A stretch of 64,000 nt of DNA from Bdellovibrionales bacterium (GCA_027459485.1 DAIDIG010000001.1:321989-385988), one strand, 5' to 3'. Shown: positions 20,873-30,258, counted from the stretch's first letter. The notes: generated by a model not told the origin, from the sequence alone. Numbers and translations: made by a program.

Positions 20873-20887
20873 TTGCGCCATGCGCAA
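20873..20887. promoter_or_regulatory. Palindrome in the divergent Cys-rich gene/zapA region
   Basis: TTGCGC-CAT-GCGCAA is a perfect 6-bp inverted repeat, 46 nt upstream of the Cys-rich gene start and 104 nt upstream of zapA. Its position between divergent genes suggests an operator. No further copy was noticed in the window. Confidence 0.3.
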
Positions 20888-20990
20888 ACTTAATGAGATC
20901 TTTACGTAAAATTGCCAAACTGGGCCAGATGGGCTAACAGTAAATATTGGAAAGATTGTGTAAATCGAGGCAACTTTGGGAGTTTTCGGC

Positions 20991-21326
20991 ATGTCGACCC
21001 CCGTCACAGAACGAGAGGTAAAGAACGTTTACAACGTTCATGTCGCCGGCCTGCCTTTGCGGTTGCGCTCCAGCCACACAGAAGATGTGGTTGAGGAGCT
21101 CGTTCAAATCGTCGATCAAAAGGTGAAAGAAGCAATGCAAACCAACTCGACTGCGTCTTATCAAAGCGCACTGGTGTTGGCGACGCTCAATATAGCGGAA
21201 GAGCTGATGTTGTTGAAAAAAACATTATTCGCGGAATTGAATCAAATAGAAGTTAGGGCCCGCGACGTTCTTGATCGATTTGAAATCGCAGTGACTGAAG
21301 ACTCCCCAAGAGCCTCACAAAGGTGA
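20991..21326 (+). CDS. zapA: Cell division protein ZapA
   Basis: 111 aa from the ATG at 20991, with GGGAG upstream. ZapA binds and bundles FtsZ at mid-cell. The N-terminal beta-rich globular part (NVHVAGLPLRLRSSHTEDVVEELVQIVDQKV) and C-terminal coiled coil (residues about 60-100) are typical in order and length. The gene is followed by 5-FTHF cyclo-ligase, the arrangement that in many proteobacteria flanks the 6S RNA gene; here the 41-bp gap leaves no room for it. Confidence 0.88.
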   Translation: MSTPVTEREVKNVYNVHVAGLPLRLRSSHTEDVVEELVQIVDQKVKEAMQTNSTASYQSALVLATLNIAEELMLLKKTLFAELNQIEVRARDVLDRFEIAVTEDSPRASQR

Positions 21327-21367
21327 CGCCCAGCCGGTGATCCCGGCGGTTGAGCCCAGGTGAGCGC

Positions 21368-21928
21368 GTGAACAAACTGATCGGCGAAAAAAAGAGCGAC
21401 TTGCGATTGCATTTTAAGAATGCGACGTCCGAGTATTTGCGTAAAGCGAATCTCGGGCCAGAAATAATCGCGCTTCTTCTTCAAATTTTGCCGGTGGGCG
21501 CGCGAATCGGCGGATTTCGCGCCAAACCGGACGAAGTTAACATCGACCCGTTGTACGAACACAAGGGGTGGTTTTGGGCATTTCCGCGCGTGCAAGAGAG
21601 CGATCTTGTGTTCTATCACCCGCGAGACGGGGTTTTCGTGAAAAGTGAGTGGCAGATTGACGAGCCGAACCCCCTACGCTCGGATCGGGTTGAAGTGTCG
21701 TCTTTGGATGTGATGTTGATCCCGGGTGTGGCGTTTGATCGTCGCATGCAGCGCCTGGGGCGAGGGCGCGGGTTTTACGACCGGGCTTTAAAAGATTTTA
21801 ACGGATTGAAAATTGGAGTCGCGTCCGTCGCGCAAATCTCAGCTGAAGAGCTGCCTGTCGACGCACACGACATTCGCATGGATATCATCGCAACCGACAA
21901 ATACGTGTTGCGACGGTTAGATGCGTAG
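21368..21928 (+). CDS. 5-formyltetrahydrofolate cyclo-ligase
   Basis: 186 aa from GTG at 21368, with AGGTGAG just upstream; a TTG at 21350 is less likely. Converts 5-formyl-THF to 5,10-methenyl-THF with ATP, recovering folate. The conserved C-terminal signature VSSLDVMLIPGVAFDRRMQRLGRGRG (shown in part) with GFYDRAL is present, as is the WFWAFPRV block. The N-terminal helix (KSDLRLHFKNAT) matches the family. Lies in the zapA-rny-tyrS cluster. Confidence 0.92.
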   Translation: MNKLIGEKKSDLRLHFKNATSEYLRKANLGPEIIALLLQILPVGARIGGFRAKPDEVNIDPLYEHKGWFWAFPRVQESDLVFYHPRDGVFVKSEWQIDEPNPLRSDRVEVSSLDVMLIPGVAFDRRMQRLGRGRGFYDRALKDFNGLKIGVASVAQISAEELPVDAHDIRMDIIATDKYVLRRLDA

Positions 21929-21973
21929 ATCTGGGCGCGGTTAAAACGCGTCTATTTGAAAGGAGTCGAAGGG

Positions 21974-23554
21974 ATGGATAAATCTTTAATCGTCGCCATC
22001 GTCAGTTTGGCGGCGGGTTTTTTTACCGGATTTGTCGGGCTTTATTTTTACCGTCAGATTCAAGATAACAAACTGAAGAACGACGCCAATCGTGAAGCTG
22101 AGAAAATCGTTGGTCGAGCCCGAGCCCAAGCGCAAAAGATCGAAAAAGAAGCGACTCAAAAAGCTTTGGATTTCGAAAGCCGCGCCCGTCGCAACGTCGA
22201 AAACGAAGTGCGTAAAGAGAAACAGCGAGTGCAAAGCTTAGAGTCTTCACTGAAGCAAAAAGAATCCAACCTTGAAAACGACTACAAACGAAAAGATAAA
22301 ACGCTGCAAGGGCGCTTGAAACAGCTCGACGATCGCGAGACGCGACTAAAAGCTCATGAAGCTCAGTTGCTCGATCTCGAAAAGGCTTCAAACACGCAGA
22401 TTCATGAATTGCGCAACAAGCTCGAGCAGGTGGCGAACTTTACGAGCGATCAAGCCCGTGACGAGTTACGGCGGGCACTGCAAGAAGAAGTCCGCCACGA
22501 TCTGGCGCCGCAGCTTGCACGCATTGAAGATGAAGCCCGTCGCGAAGCCGAGCAGAAAGCAAAACGCATTTTGTCGGTGGCGTTATCACGCTACGCGAAT
22601 GAAGTAGCCACTGAGCGCTCAATCACGACAATTCCGCTCAAGGGCGAAGAGATGAAGGGCAAAATCATCGGTCGCGAAGGCCGTAATATTCGCGCTCTCG
22701 AAGCGGCGTGTGGCGTCGATTTGATCGTGGATGAAACCCCCGAAGCCGTCGTGATTTCTAGCTTCGACCCCGTTCGACGCGAAATCGCCAAGCTTTCACT
22801 CGAGAAATTGATGGAGGACGGCCGCGTCCACCCGGCGCGCATAGAAGAAGTAGTCGAACGCGTGAAAAGCGATTTACTTGAAAACGTCAAACAAGACGGC
22901 GAAAAAGCAGCGTTTGATTTGGGGCTTTCGGGCATGCACGCCAGCCTTTTGAGCCTTGTCGGCAGCATGAAGTACCGTATGGTTGGCGCGCAAAATCTCT
23001 ATGATCATTCGCGCGAGGTCGCGTTTCTGGCCGGAGTGATGGCCGCCGAACTCGGCGAAGACGAAACGGCGGCGCGACGAGCCGGGCTTCTGCATGACAT
23101 CGGTCAATCGATTGATCATACAGTCGAAGGCAGCGTGTGGCTCGTCGGGGCCGAATACTGTCGTCGCTACGGTGAAAAGGATCAGGTCGTCAACGCCGTC
23201 CGCTCGCAAGGCTTGCGCGAAGAAGAGCGCAGCCTTTTGGGGCACATCGTTTTCGCGGCCAACTCGTTCTCTGAGTCGCGCCCTGGTGCCAATCGTCAAA
23301 TGATTCAGAATTTCGTTCGGCGCTTAGAAGATCTCGAGTCGGTCGCCAATTCGTTCGATGGGGTTGTGCGCACGTATGCATTGCAATCCGGCAAAGAAGT
23401 GCGCGTGCTAGTTGAAAGTTCGAAGATCACAGACGATCAAGCGAGTCTCTTGAGCAAAGACATTGCTCGTAAAATCGAACGCGAATTGAGCTACCCGGGT
23501 CAAATTAAAGTTTCAGTTATTCGCGAAACCCGCATGGTGGAGCACGCCCGATGA
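21974..23554 (+). CDS. rny: Ribonuclease Y
   Basis: 526 aa from the ATG at 21974 (AAAGGAG upstream). Membrane-bound endoribonuclease that starts mRNA decay. An N-terminal transmembrane helix (residues 4-25), a long charged coiled coil (about 30-200), a KH domain (GKIIGREGRNIRALEAACGVDLIVDE, about 225-275) and an HD domain with HDIG near residue 373 and a GKEVRVLVE tail are all in the usual order. It sits 27 bp before tyrS. Confidence 0.96.
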   Translation: MDKSLIVAIVSLAAGFFTGFVGLYFYRQIQDNKLKNDANREAEKIVGRARAQAQKIEKEATQKALDFESRARRNVENEVRKEKQRVQSLESSLKQKESNLENDYKRKDKTLQGRLKQLDDRETRLKAHEAQLLDLEKASNTQIHELRNKLEQVANFTSDQARDELRRALQEEVRHDLAPQLARIEDEARREAEQKAKRILSVALSRYANEVATERSITTIPLKGEEMKGKIIGREGRNIRALEAACGVDLIVDETPEAVVISSFDPVRREIAKLSLEKLMEDGRVHPARIEEVVERVKSDLLENVKQDGEKAAFDLGLSGMHASLLSLVGSMKYRMVGAQNLYDHSREVAFLAGVMAAELGEDETAARRAGLLHDIGQSIDHTVEGSVWLVGAEYCRRYGEKDQVVNAVRSQGLREEERSLLGHIVFAANSFSESRPGANRQMIQNFVRRLEDLESVANSFDGVVRTYALQSGKEVRVLVESSKITDDQASLLSKDIARKIERELSYPGQIKVSVIRETRMVEHAR

Positions 23555-23581
23555 GCCGGCGGCCGATCACAAGAGGCGACG

Positions 23582-24814
23582 ATGAGTTTCAGTGCTGAAG
23601 AACAACTGCGCGAGTTAAAAAAGGGCTCCGTCGATTTGATTTCAGAGACCGAACTCGTCGCGAAATTAAAAGAGTCGGCGGCGAAGAATAAACCGCTTCG
23701 AATCAAAGCCGGGTTTGATCCGTCGCGGCCAGATCTGCATTTGGGGCACACCGTGCTCTTGAATAAAATGCGTCAGTTTCAGCGTCTTGGTCATCAGGTC
23801 ATTTTTTTGATCGGCGATTTCACCGCCATGATCGGCGACCCATCGGGCAAAAATCAAACGCGGCCGCCGCTCACTGAAGACGAATGTGTCGAAAACGCCA
23901 AGACCTACGCGAGACAAGTGTATAAAGTGCTCGATTCGACGAAGACCGAAGTGGCCTACAATTCGACCTGGTTTAAAAAAATGTCGACGGCGGATTTTAT
24001 TCGATTGTCATCGCAATACACGGTGGCTCGCATGCTCGAGCGCGACGATTTCGCCAATCGTTTTCGCGAGCGCACTCCAATATCAATTCATGAGTTTTTG
24101 TACCCGCTCGTGCAGGGGTACGACTCCGTCGCTCTTCGAGCCGATGTCGAACTCGGCGGCACCGATCAACGGTTTAACCTTCTCGTCGGCCGCGAAATTC
24201 AGAAATCGTACGGTGTGGCTCAACAGTGCGTGCTCACGGTGCCGATCCTCGAGGGGCTCGACGGCGTACAAAAAATGTCGAAGAGTCTGAATAACTACAT
24301 CGGAGTTGAAGATTCGCCGAAAGATATGTTCGGTAAAACCATGCGCGTGAGCGACGAGTTGATGATTCGGTATTACGAACTTCTAACGGATATCACGACG
24401 GATGAAATGACAAAGCTGAAGCAAGACCTCGCGAGCGGTGCTAGACACCCCCGCGACGTGAAAGTGGCACTAGCAAAATCACTTGTGACCCGATTTCATT
24501 CTGCGACTGACGCCGATCGCGCTGAAGAAGAATTCAAGCGAATTTTTGCGGCGGGTGGTTTGCCCGACGAAATGCCCATATTCGATTTGAACGCCGCTGA
24601 ATTTTCGGGTGGCGCGGTGGGGATTTGTCAGCTTCTCGTGCGTTTAAATTTGGCGGCATCGAACGGCGAAGGACGAAGGTCCATCGATGGGCGGGCAGTT
24701 GAAGTGAATGGCGAGCGAGTCGCGGATCCCAAATTGCAGGTGCCGTTGAAGTCGGGCGACGAATTTGTCGTGCGATCTGGCAAAAAGAAATTTGCGAAGG
24801 TGCGTGTGAAATGA
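23582..24814 (+). CDS. tyrS: Tyrosyl-tRNA synthetase
   Basis: 410 aa. Charges tRNA-Tyr. Class I signatures are HLGH (about residue 53, in [16 protein letters not shown]) and KMSKS (about residue 231), with [13 protein letters not shown] between. A C-terminal S4-like RNA-binding domain (about 345-410, [16 protein letters not shown]) is present. The ATG has GAGGCGACG upstream. The TGA stop overlaps the ATG of a 14-codon reading frame (ATGA at 24811-24814) that leads into the ferredoxin gene. Confidence 0.97.
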   Translation: MSFSAEEQLRELKKGSVDLISETELVAKLKESAAKNKPLRIKAGFDPSRPDLHLGHTVLLNKMRQFQRLGHQVIFLIGDFTAMIGDPSGKNQTRPPLTEDECVENAKTYARQVYKVLDSTKTEVAYNSTWFKKMSTADFIRLSSQYTVARMLERDDFANRFRERTPISIHEFLYPLVQGYDSVALRADVELGGTDQRFNLLVGREIQKSYGVAQQCVLTVPILEGLDGVQKMSKSLNNYIGVEDSPKDMFGKTMRVSDELMIRYYELLTDITTDEMTKLKQDLASGARHPRDVKVALAKSLVTRFHSATDADRAEEEFKRIFAAGGLPDEMPIFDLNAAEFSGGAVGICQLLVRLNLAASNGEGRRSIDGRAVEVNGERVADPKLQVPLKSGDEFVVRSGKKKFAKVRVK

Positions 24815-24855
24815 AAAAGGCGCGAGTAACGAAAAGCGCCGAGGCGCTCAAATGA
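24811..24855 (+). CDS. 14-codon micro-ORF bridging tyrS and the ferredoxin gene
   Basis: ATG at 24811 shares ATGA with the tyrS stop; the frame reads [14 protein letters not shown] and its TGA (24853-24855) shares ATGA with the ferredoxin start at 24852. It could be a coupling peptide that carries ribosomes across the gap. Within it, AGCGC-CGAG-GCGCT (24835-24848) can form a hairpin with the ferredoxin Shine-Dalgarno GAGG partly in its loop, and GGCGC (24819-24823) can pair instead with GCGCC (24836-24840). Translation is unproven and the short length allows chance. Confidence 0.35.
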   Translation: MKKARVTKSAEALK

Positions 24856-25430
24856 AAGTAAAATTTGTTCCGCAAAATCAAGAATTCGATATCCGCCCCG
24901 GTCAGACAGTTCTCGATTTGGCCCATGAAAAAGGGCTTTACATCAAATCGATTTGCAATGGGTTGCCCTCGTGCGCGGAGTGCCGCGTTCGTTTAACCGA
25001 AGGCGAATCGAACGTGTTACCGCCGTCGGTGAAAGAACTTAATTTAATCGGTACGGGTTATTTTATCGATCAACGGCGACTCGCGTGTCAGCTTGTGTGT
25101 TTCGGTGATGTCACGGTCGATCTCAGCGAGCAGATCGAAAAGGAAAAACAAGGTCCGCGCCGACTATTGGGCAATCGAAAAATTGAAGCGTCGAATGCCG
25201 TCAGCGGCAATTTGATCGAGCAGGACGACGAATTGAAGCGTATGACGACGGCCAATGTAGTTGAACCGAGTCGAAGCCCAACGCAACCCAATCCCCCATC
25301 GCGACCGCGCCCGCACCAGCCGCAACAGCAAAGACAGACACAACAGAGGCAATCTCAGCAAAAGCAGCCGCAGCAACGGGCGAACCAGAAGTCTTTTCGG
25401 TATCGGCCGAACGAAGGTAATAAAAAGTGA
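24852..25430 (+). CDS. [2Fe-2S] ferredoxin with Gln/Arg-rich tail
   Basis: 192 aa. The first about 95 residues are a plant/adrenodoxin-like ferredoxin fold with ligands C35-x5-C41-x2-C44 (SICNGLPSCAECRV) and C79 (RRLACQLVC). Residues about 110-192 are a long, low-complexity, positively charged tail rich in Pro, Gln and Arg (QPQQQRQTQQRQSQQKQPQQ). Such a tail is not part of ordinary ferredoxins and may bind nucleic acid or a membrane; this is inference. No reductase lies nearby. The stop overlaps the GTG start of the M3 peptidase (GTGA). Confidence 0.9.
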   Translation: MKVKFVPQNQEFDIRPGQTVLDLAHEKGLYIKSICNGLPSCAECRVRLTEGESNVLPPSVKELNLIGTGYFIDQRRLACQLVCFGDVTVDLSEQIEKEKQGPRRLLGNRKIEASNAVSGNLIEQDDELKRMTTANVVEPSRSPTQPNPPSRPRPHQPQQQRQTQQRQSQQKQPQQRANQKSFRYRPNEGNKK

Positions 25431-27460
25431 AGTTCACCATCGTCATTGCCTGCCTCACGACGTTGGCCGGGTGCACATCGTCTTCGCCCCGTTCGGTTCA
25501 AAGAGCGCCGCAGTTTAAAAGAGATTTGATAGCAGTTTCATTCAAGCCGGGTGAATTGAGCGCGAAATGCAGTCAGGCCTTGGTTCAATTTTCATCGGAG
25601 ATGAATGCGCAAGTCACGAACGCGTTCGATTTTGATCGTGTGTGGTCAAGCTTCAACGACACGATTCAACCGTTGGTATTCATGGGTTACGTTTCAAACG
25701 ACGAGGCGACGAGAAGCGAAGCCAGCCAATGCGAGGCGAAGACGAATGTCGCGCTGGCCGACATTTTCACACATCGCCGCCTTTATAAAATTGTAAAGAC
25801 GACGACCGTTCAGGATATGGATCAAGAACGTCTGGTGATCGAGCTCAGGCGCCAGTTTGAAAAAAGCGGGATGACTCTTAATCAGCGCAAGCTTGAAAAG
25901 TTTCGCAAATTGCAAGCGGAGCTGGCCGATCTTGAAGCTCAATACATGAAAAATTATAACTCCGATACAACGACGATTCAGTTTGCCGCTTCTGACTTGT
26001 CCGGAGTCAGCGATACATTTCTGAGCGGGCTACAGAAGCTCGATACGGGGCCGGGTGGCCCGCATTACGTCGTCACGACAAAGATCACAGACGCGATGGA
26101 AGTTCTCATGAACGCGACATCGTCTGAAACCCGGCGAAAAATGCTTCTGGCATTTGAAAATCGCGGTGGCGCCATCAATAGCGGGATATTGGCTCGAGCG
26201 ATCGTTTTGCGCGAACAGATCGCGAAAATTATCGGGTTTAAAAATTGGGCGGATTATCGCATCAAAGGCAACATGGCGAAGAATTCAAAAAACGTCATGA
26301 AGATGCTCAACGACCTCAAAAGCAAGCTGGCGCCGCGATATGCGAAAGAACGCGATCAGCTTGTGCAGGCGAAGCAGCAGATGGTTGATGCCAACGCCAC
26401 TCAACTTGACCCGTGGGACGTTCGCTACCTTGCGTATCAAATCCAAAAACGTGACTATCAACTCGATGACGATGTGTTGAAACAGTACTTCCCGAAAGAT
26501 CGCGTTGTAGCCGGGCTGTTTTCAGTTTACTCGACGTTGCTTGGTTTGCATTTCAAAGAAGTCAAAGGCGCCAGTGTTTGGGCTTCGGATGTGAAGCTCT
26601 ACGCGATTGTCGATGACGCTCGCCAATCGGTGATTGGCTATTTCTACACTGATTTTGACCCGAGACCCGGTAAGTACGGGCACGCGGCGTCGTTTCCGCT
26701 TATTTTGGGCCATCAAACGGCAAACGGATACTCGTTGCCGGTTTCTGCGATTGTGGCGAACTTCAACCCACCGACAAATGGGCTGCCTTCGCTTCTTACC
26801 TATACCGAAGTGCGCACGCTTTTTCATGAATTCGGCCATATTATGCATCAGACGCTCACGCGAGCGCCGTACGGGTATTTGTCAGGCACGAATGTGGCTC
26901 AAGATTTTGTCGAAGCGCCGTCGCAAATGTTCGAGCGTTGGGTTGAAAATCCGATGATTCTTCGAAAAGTGTCGGGCTTTTATAAAGAGCCGGTGCAGCC
27001 TATCCCCGATGCGTTAATCGCCAAGATCATCGCGTCTCAGCGGTATGAGCACGAAAATCTGCCCACGGGGTATTACTACATGAGGCAGTTGGTTTTGGCT
27101 TTGACCGATATGGCTCTTCATACCGCGACGAAGCCCGTCGACCCCGATGCGACGTACGCGCGAATTCATAGAGAGCTTCTCGGGTTTGATCCCATTCAAG
27201 ATTCTCATTTTATGGCGAGTTTCTCGCATCTGATGAACGGTTACGATGCGGGCTACTATGGCTATTTGTGGTCACAGGTCTATGCCGATGACATGTTTTC
27301 GGAATTTAAAAAAGAAGGCTTGTTAAATGGCCAAGTCGGCATGCGTTTTCGCTCGGCCATTCTCGAGCAAGGCAATATGGCCCCGGCGCTTTCACTCATC
27401 TCGACATTTCTCGGCCGCCAACCGAACAACGAAGCGTTTTTCGAAAACTTGGGGATTTAA
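25427..27460 (+). CDS. M3-family zinc metallopeptidase lipoprotein (oligopeptidase-like)
   Basis: 677 aa from GTG at 25427, overlapping the ferredoxin stop. A lipoprotein signal ends in LTTLAGC (Cys16). The body is the helical M3 fold with the zinc motif HEFGH (H467, H471) and third ligand Glu496 in EAPSQMFERW; a GYYGYLWSQVYADDMF block follows near residue 610. M3 enzymes (thimet oligopeptidase, Dcp) cut short peptides. Most bacterial members are cytoplasmic; here a lipobox predicts periplasmic or outer-membrane anchoring, which suits uptake of prey- or medium-derived peptides. Confidence 0.92.
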   Translation: MKFTIVIACLTTLAGCTSSSPRSVQRAPQFKRDLIAVSFKPGELSAKCSQALVQFSSEMNAQVTNAFDFDRVWSSFNDTIQPLVFMGYVSNDEATRSEASQCEAKTNVALADIFTHRRLYKIVKTTTVQDMDQERLVIELRRQFEKSGMTLNQRKLEKFRKLQAELADLEAQYMKNYNSDTTTIQFAASDLSGVSDTFLSGLQKLDTGPGGPHYVVTTKITDAMEVLMNATSSETRRKMLLAFENRGGAINSGILARAIVLREQIAKIIGFKNWADYRIKGNMAKNSKNVMKMLNDLKSKLAPRYAKERDQLVQAKQQMVDANATQLDPWDVRYLAYQIQKRDYQLDDDVLKQYFPKDRVVAGLFSVYSTLLGLHFKEVKGASVWASDVKLYAIVDDARQSVIGYFYTDFDPRPGKYGHAASFPLILGHQTANGYSLPVSAIVANFNPPTNGLPSLLTYTEVRTLFHEFGHIMHQTLTRAPYGYLSGTNVAQDFVEAPSQMFERWVENPMILRKVSGFYKEPVQPIPDALIAKIIASQRYEHENLPTGYYYMRQLVLALTDMALHTATKPVDPDATYARIHRELLGFDPIQDSHFMASFSHLMNGYDAGYYGYLWSQVYADDMFSEFKKEGLLNGQVGMRFRSAILEQGNMAPALSLISTFLGRQPNNEAFFENLGI

Positions 27461-27783
27461 ACCGCGAAGCTTGAACCGCAGCCGCAAGATTTGGTGGCAT
27501 TGGGGTTTTGAAAAATAAAGCCTTTGCCGTTCAGGCCGCCTTCGTAATCGAGGACCATGCCGATCAAATATAGAAGGCTTTGGTCATCGATGATGACTTT
27601 TGCTCCGCCGGATTCAAATACTTGGTCGTGACTCGACTTTTGGGTGTCGAATTCCATTTTATACGAAAAACCGGAGCAACCGCCGCGCTTAACCCGCACG
27701 CGAAGCATGGCTTCGGCGGGGGCGTTATCTTCTTGCTTCAGATTTTGAATCTTCTTTGCGGCCATTTCAGTGACTTGAATCAT
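27457..27783 (-). CDS. A-type iron-sulfur carrier (ErpA/IscA family)
   Basis: 108 aa. Delivers Fe-S clusters to apo-proteins. The three conserved Cys are C36 in RGGCSGFSY and C100, C102 in SCGCGSSF. It lies just downstream of the cysteine desulfurase gene on the same strand, 50 bp away, so both likely belong to one Fe-S assembly unit; IscU and a regulator are not seen. Its stop shares the bases TTAA with that of the convergent M3 peptidase. Confidence 0.92.
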   Translation of the reverse strand: MIQVTEMAAKKIQNLKQEDNAPAEAMLRVRVKRGGCSGFSYKMEFDTQKSSHDQVFESGGAKVIIDDQSLLYLIGMVLDYEGGLNGKGFIFQNPNATKSCGCGSSFAV

Positions 27784-27833
27784 ACTCGAATACTATCATA
27801 TTGCAGGCGGATTTACCAGAGCCGCACTCAGAA

Positions 27834-29018
27834 CTAATTTCTCTGGTTTTCTACCATTGCCTCAATTTGCTCAAGTGCCACTTGAAGATCTTCGGGGGTG
27901 GTAAAACGCCCGATGCCGATGCGAACCGTCGCGTGAGCCAATATCTCGGGCAGCCCGATCGCGGCTAGGACATGGGACGGTTCACCGGCCGCGCACGCCG
28001 AGCCGGCGCTTACGGCGATGCGAGATAAACCGAGCGCGAAGACGTCGGACGACAGGCCGTGAAATGACAAGCTGATATTCGAGTACACGCGATCTTTCGG
28101 GTGCCCGTTCAATTGTGCCGAAATGTTCGACTTGGCGCCGGCTTTCGAAACGCGATCGAGCACCTCCGCAATAAACTGATCGCGCATGTTCGCGAGTTTC
28201 TGCGGCTCTTCGTTGATGCGCTCAAAACAAATCTCGCAGGCGCGACCGAGCCCGACGATGCCGGGCACATTGAGCGTGCCTGGCCTAAGGCCACGCTCTT
28301 GCGAACCGCCGTAAAGTAGCCCGGTCAGCAAATTGGCTTTTGTCACATGAGGGGCCACGAAAAGAAAACCGACCCCTTTTGGCCCGTAAATTTTGTGGCC
28401 CGAGACCGAGAGAAGATCGATCGCCGACTTTTCAACGTCTATCGGGATCTTGCCGGCGGATTGAGCCGCATCGACATGAAATAAAATGCCGCGACGACGA
28501 GCTTCGGGGCCGATCGACGAAACCGGATTGATCGTGCCGATTTCATTATTCGCATGAATGATCGAAATCATTTTGGTGTGCGGTCGGATCGCCGACATCA
28601 CCAACTCGGGCGACACCTGCCCAAAGCGATTGGGCTTTAAAAAAGTGACTTCAAGACCGCGTCGTTCAAGCGCATGCGCGACATCAAGCGAGGCTTTGTG
28701 CTCGGTCTGTGTGGTGATCAAATGTGCGGCTGTCTTATGGTCAAGAAACGGACCTAAAACGCCTTGTATTGCCAGGTTATTGCTCTCAGTGGCGCCACTC
28801 GTCCAGACGATCGAATTCGGGTCGGCTGCGCCGAGCAAGCGAGTCGCGGATTTACGCGCATTCTCAACGGCGAGCTTTGCCTCCCAACCATGGCTGTGAG
28901 TCGTTGACGACGGATTGCCGAACGAATCGCGAAAATAAGGAAGCATTGCCTCTAGAACGCATGGGTCGACCGGCGTGGTCGCATTGTAGTCCAAATAAAT
29001 CGGTTTTTCTAAGACCAT
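27834..29018 (-). CDS. Cysteine desulfurase (IscS/NifS family)
   Basis: 394 aa from the ATG at 29018 (AGGA 10 nt upstream), beginning MVLEKPIYLDYNATTPVDP as expected; a longer frame upstream is not needed. The PLP enzyme takes sulfur from Cys for Fe-S and thio-modification. Visible blocks are ATESNN, the PLP-binding Lys in SVSGHKIYGPKG, and the active-site Cys in SAGSACAAGEPSH with a short loop. It is divergent from the acyl-CoA dehydrogenase at 29062, with 43 bp between starts, so their promoters must overlap. IscS and NifS roles cannot be told apart here. Confidence 0.94.
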   Translation of the reverse strand: MVLEKPIYLDYNATTPVDPCVLEAMLPYFRDSFGNPSSTTHSHGWEAKLAVENARKSATRLLGAADPNSIVWTSGATESNNLAIQGVLGPFLDHKTAAHLITTQTEHKASLDVAHALERRGLEVTFLKPNRFGQVSPELVMSAIRPHTKMISIIHANNEIGTINPVSSIGPEARRRGILFHVDAAQSAGKIPIDVEKSAIDLLSVSGHKIYGPKGVGFLFVAPHVTKANLLTGLLYGGSQERGLRPGTLNVPGIVGLGRACEICFERINEEPQKLANMRDQFIAEVLDRVSKAGAKSNISAQLNGHPKDRVYSNISLSFHGLSSDVFALGLSRIAVSAGSACAAGEPSHVLAAIGLPEILAHATVRIGIGRFTTPEDLQVALEQIEAMVENQRN

Positions 29019-29061
29019 CGGGGTTGATCCTAGACCCAAACCCGCTGTATTGTCGACTACG

Positions 29062-30258
29062 ATGAATAACTTCGACCTTTTTAACCCCAGTGATGAACAT
29101 AAACTTTTGCGCTCGACGGTGCGCGAATTTGTTGCGGCCGAGATAGAGCCGCAGGCGCTTGAATGTGACCGCCGTGAAATGTTCAATCTATCACTATTTC
29201 GTAAGCTGGGTGAGTTGGGCCTTCTCGGTATAACTGTGGCCGAGCCATATGGCGGCGCAGGCCTTGACCCAGTAGCGGCCGTAATTGCCCATGAAGAGAT
29301 TTCGTGGTCAGACCCGGGGTTTTGCCTTGCGTATTTAGCTCACGCGATGCTGTGTGCAAACAATCTGGCGCAAAACGGTGGCGAGGCGCTCAAACAAAGG
29401 TGCTTGCCGAAATTGTGTTCGGGTGAGTGGGTTGGTTGTATGGCAATGTCCGAACCTCATGTCGGCACCGATGTTCTTGGGATGAAAACGACTGCCCTTC
29501 GTAAGCCGGACGGCAGTTATGTTATTAATGGCCGCAAGATGTGGATTACAAACGGCACGGTGGATGACGATCGCACCCCCGCCGACGGGTGTTTGCTCTA
29601 TGCCAAGACAGGTGAAAAGGATGGGCGTCCTCAGATCTCGACATTTTTCGTCGAAAAAACCCATCCAGGTTATTCTGTGGGCCAAAAAATCAAAGACAAG
29701 ACTGGTATGCGGGCCTCGAATACCGCAGAGCTCGTTTTTGCTGACTGTCACGTCCCCGCGACTGCGTTGGTTGGCAATGAGGGTGATTCGCTTCTTCACA
29801 TGATGAAGAATCTCGAAATTGAGCGTGTCACATTGGCGGCTATGAGTTTGGGGATCGCCAAACGTGCGTTACAAGTCATGAACAAGTACGCACGCGAGCG
29901 CGAAGCATTCGGGCATCCGCTTGCGCACTTCGGGCAAATTCAAAAATACATCGGTGACAGTTACGCCGAGTACATGGCGGCCCGTGCATATGTTTACAAT
30001 ACATCTCGTTGCATGCGCCTCGACCAAGCCGGCAACCGCCTCGACACCGATGGTGTGAAAATTGTGGCCTCAACAATGGCCAAGCGAGTGGCGGATCGCG
30101 CGATTCAAGTTTTGGGCGGATATGGCTACGTAGGTGAGTACGTCGTCGAACGGCTCTGGCGCGATTCGAAACTGCTCGAAATCGGCGGTGGCACTCTTGA
30201 AGCTCACGAAAAAAATATCACGAACGATCTCGGGCGTGTGGGTGAAGCGCTCTTATGA
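29062..30258 (+). CDS. Acyl-CoA dehydrogenase, isovaleryl-CoA-dehydrogenase-like
   Basis: 398 aa from the ATG at 29062; a TTG at 29050 is an alternative. FAD enzyme feeding ETF. The fold is complete: MSEPHVGTDVLGM, WITNGTVDD, REREAFGHPLAHFGQIQ, QVLGGYGYVGEY. At the C-terminus LLEIGGGTLEAH has Gly where IYEGTS enzymes have the catalytic Glu. In isovaleryl-CoA dehydrogenase the base lies instead on an earlier helix, and a Glu is present at the matching place (NLEIERVTLAAMSLG). This suggests a leucine-pathway or long-chain type. The stop overlaps the next start (ATGA). Confidence 0.93.
   Translation: MNNFDLFNPSDEHKLLRSTVREFVAAEIEPQALECDRREMFNLSLFRKLGELGLLGITVAEPYGGAGLDPVAAVIAHEEISWSDPGFCLAYLAHAMLCANNLAQNGGEALKQRCLPKLCSGEWVGCMAMSEPHVGTDVLGMKTTALRKPDGSYVINGRKMWITNGTVDDDRTPADGCLLYAKTGEKDGRPQISTFFVEKTHPGYSVGQKIKDKTGMRASNTAELVFADCHVPATALVGNEGDSLLHMMKNLEIERVTLAAMSLGIAKRALQVMNKYAREREAFGHPLAHFGQIQKYIGDSYAEYMAARAYVYNTSRCMRLDQAGNRLDTDGVKIVASTMAKRVADRAIQVLGGYGYVGEYVVERLWRDSKLLEIGGGTLEAHEKNITNDLGRVGEALL

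Noticed and set aside
21327-21367. 6S RNA gene between zapA and 5-FTHF cyclo-ligase
   Set aside because: This is the usual place in many proteobacteria, but the gap is only 41 bp.
29019-29186. 56-residue extension of cysteine desulfurase
   Set aside because: It runs into the divergent acyl-CoA dehydrogenase gene; the family begins at YLDYNATTPV.
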